8,380 nucleotides of DNA from Caldilineaceae bacterium (lineage in GTDB: Bacteria > Chloroflexota > Anaerolineae > Caldilineales > Caldilineaceae), in contig JAAUPU010000082.1 of NCBI GenBank assembly GCA_012032975.1, positions 1 to 8,380 of the forward strand, in the 5' to 3' direction. Numbering within the stretch: position 1 is the stretch's first letter; each line of letters starts with the position of its first letter. The position numbers and the translations under genes were made by a program. The notes beneath the pieces were generated by a model. It was given only the letters and a program-made list of their open reading frames with translations. It was not told the DNA's origin and ran no database searches. This document shows positions 8,006 to 8,380 of the stretch, piece after piece.

Positions 8006-8153
8006 ATGAAAGCGGTCGTCTTTGGCGAGATCCGGCATGGACATGCTGATCCACGCCATCCCCGCGTCGCCGACCGTGCTCGCCGTCACACACCTTAGCG
8101 CACAAGCGGCGCTGGCAGGCCTGGCAAGGCCACGCTCGTTTGTGAACGCGTGA
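8006..8153 (+). pseudogene. Short unrecognised coding remnant, possibly frameshifted
   Basis: An ATG at 8006 opens MKAVVFGEI and, in that frame, stops at 8098 after an arginine/histidine-rich run. If one C of the CC at 8032-8033 is dropped, the sequence continues in the next frame as GMDMLIHAIPASPTVLAVTH and ends with TGA at 8151-8153, giving about 48 residues that look more protein-like. I do not recognise it. It could be a small protein with an assembly error, a decayed fragment, or chance. Confidence 0.25.
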
Positions 8154-8201
8154 GCCTGAATCGCCAATTGACGCTGTTGACCAAACGCAAGGAGAAAACC
8201 T

Positions 8202-8380
8202 GTGAAAATCACCACCATTTCGACCGAAGTCTATCGCTGGCCGCGCGCCAAGCCGATCACCAATGGCAAACATACCTACACCCACGTCACCCTCGGGCTG
8301 GTCAAGATCGAGACGGACGAAGGGGTTACGGGCATCGGGCTGGGCAGCCTCAGTCCCATCGCGCGCACGGCAATCGGAGT
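8202..8380 (+). CDS. Mandelate racemase/muconate lactonizing enzyme family protein, N-terminus (partial)
   Basis: The first 59 codons encode the start of the enolase-superfamily capping domain: MKITTISTEVYRWPR, then THVTLGLVKIETDEGVTGIGLG. The VxVxTDEGxxGxGE-type strand-turn-strand is the hallmark of the MR/MLE N-terminal domain. Here the position usually occupied by glutamate (GWGE) reads GIGLG. These enzymes abstract a proton next to a carboxylate and commonly act in sugar-acid catabolism, but the catalytic barrel lies beyond the window, so no substrate can be assigned. The GTG start at 8202 has an excellent AAGGAG at 8189-8194 with a seven-base spacer. The reading frame is open to the window end. 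Confidence 0.85.
   Translation, partial: MKITTISTEVYRWPRAKPITNGKHTYTHVTLGLVKIETDEGVTGIGLGSLSPIARTAIG

Overview
The window is GC-rich bacterial chromosome with tightly packed genes, several of them joined by ATGA or GTGA stop/start overlaps. The gene families suggest a Chloroflexota (Anaerolineae or Caldilineae-like) bacterium: a CopG/BrnT toxin-antitoxin pair, a four-helix-bundle (S23-like) gene fragment, a TIGR04076 protein, a tryptophanyl-tRNA synthetase resembling the Deinococcus TrpRS-II type, and short GGGATGAC and GTAGGGG repeats. This assignment is inference from family composition only; no rRNA or other taxonomic marker is present.

Layout. Positions 5-609 on the minus strand hold a BrnT-like toxin followed by its CopG-type antitoxin. 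From about 655 onward everything reads on the plus strand: a tautomerase-family protein, trpS, an intergenic inverted repeat built from 8-bp units, then a tryptophan biosynthesis cluster (trpG, an aminoglycoside-phosphotransferase-like kinase, a possible 22-residue mini-ORF, trpD, a remnant of a four-helix-bundle gene, trpC, a HAD phosphatase, trpF). After trpF comes a GTAGGGG repeat with a hairpin that may be a terminator, then a TIGR04076 protein, a short uncertain coding remnant, and the first 59 codons of an enolase-superfamily (mandelate racemase/muconate lactonizing) enzyme cut by the window end.

Function. trpG, trpD, trpC and trpF supply the glutaminase subunit of anthranilate synthase and the next three steps (anthranilate to CdRP and indole-glycerol phosphate), and trpS charges tRNA-Trp with the end product. 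trpE, trpA and trpB are not in the window. The unusual part is a small-molecule kinase and a HAD phosphatase placed inside the trp cluster with translational-coupling overlaps.

Quality warning. Five genes (the kinase, trpD, the HAD phosphatase, trpF and the TIGR04076 gene) and possibly a sixth short one are each broken by one reading-frame shift. Coding continues in another frame with family motifs intact. Each break can be repaired by adding or removing one base in or near a short homopolymer, so indel errors in the assembly are the most economical explanation, although real decay cannot be excluded from one sequence. trpS, trpG, trpC and the tautomerase read through intact.
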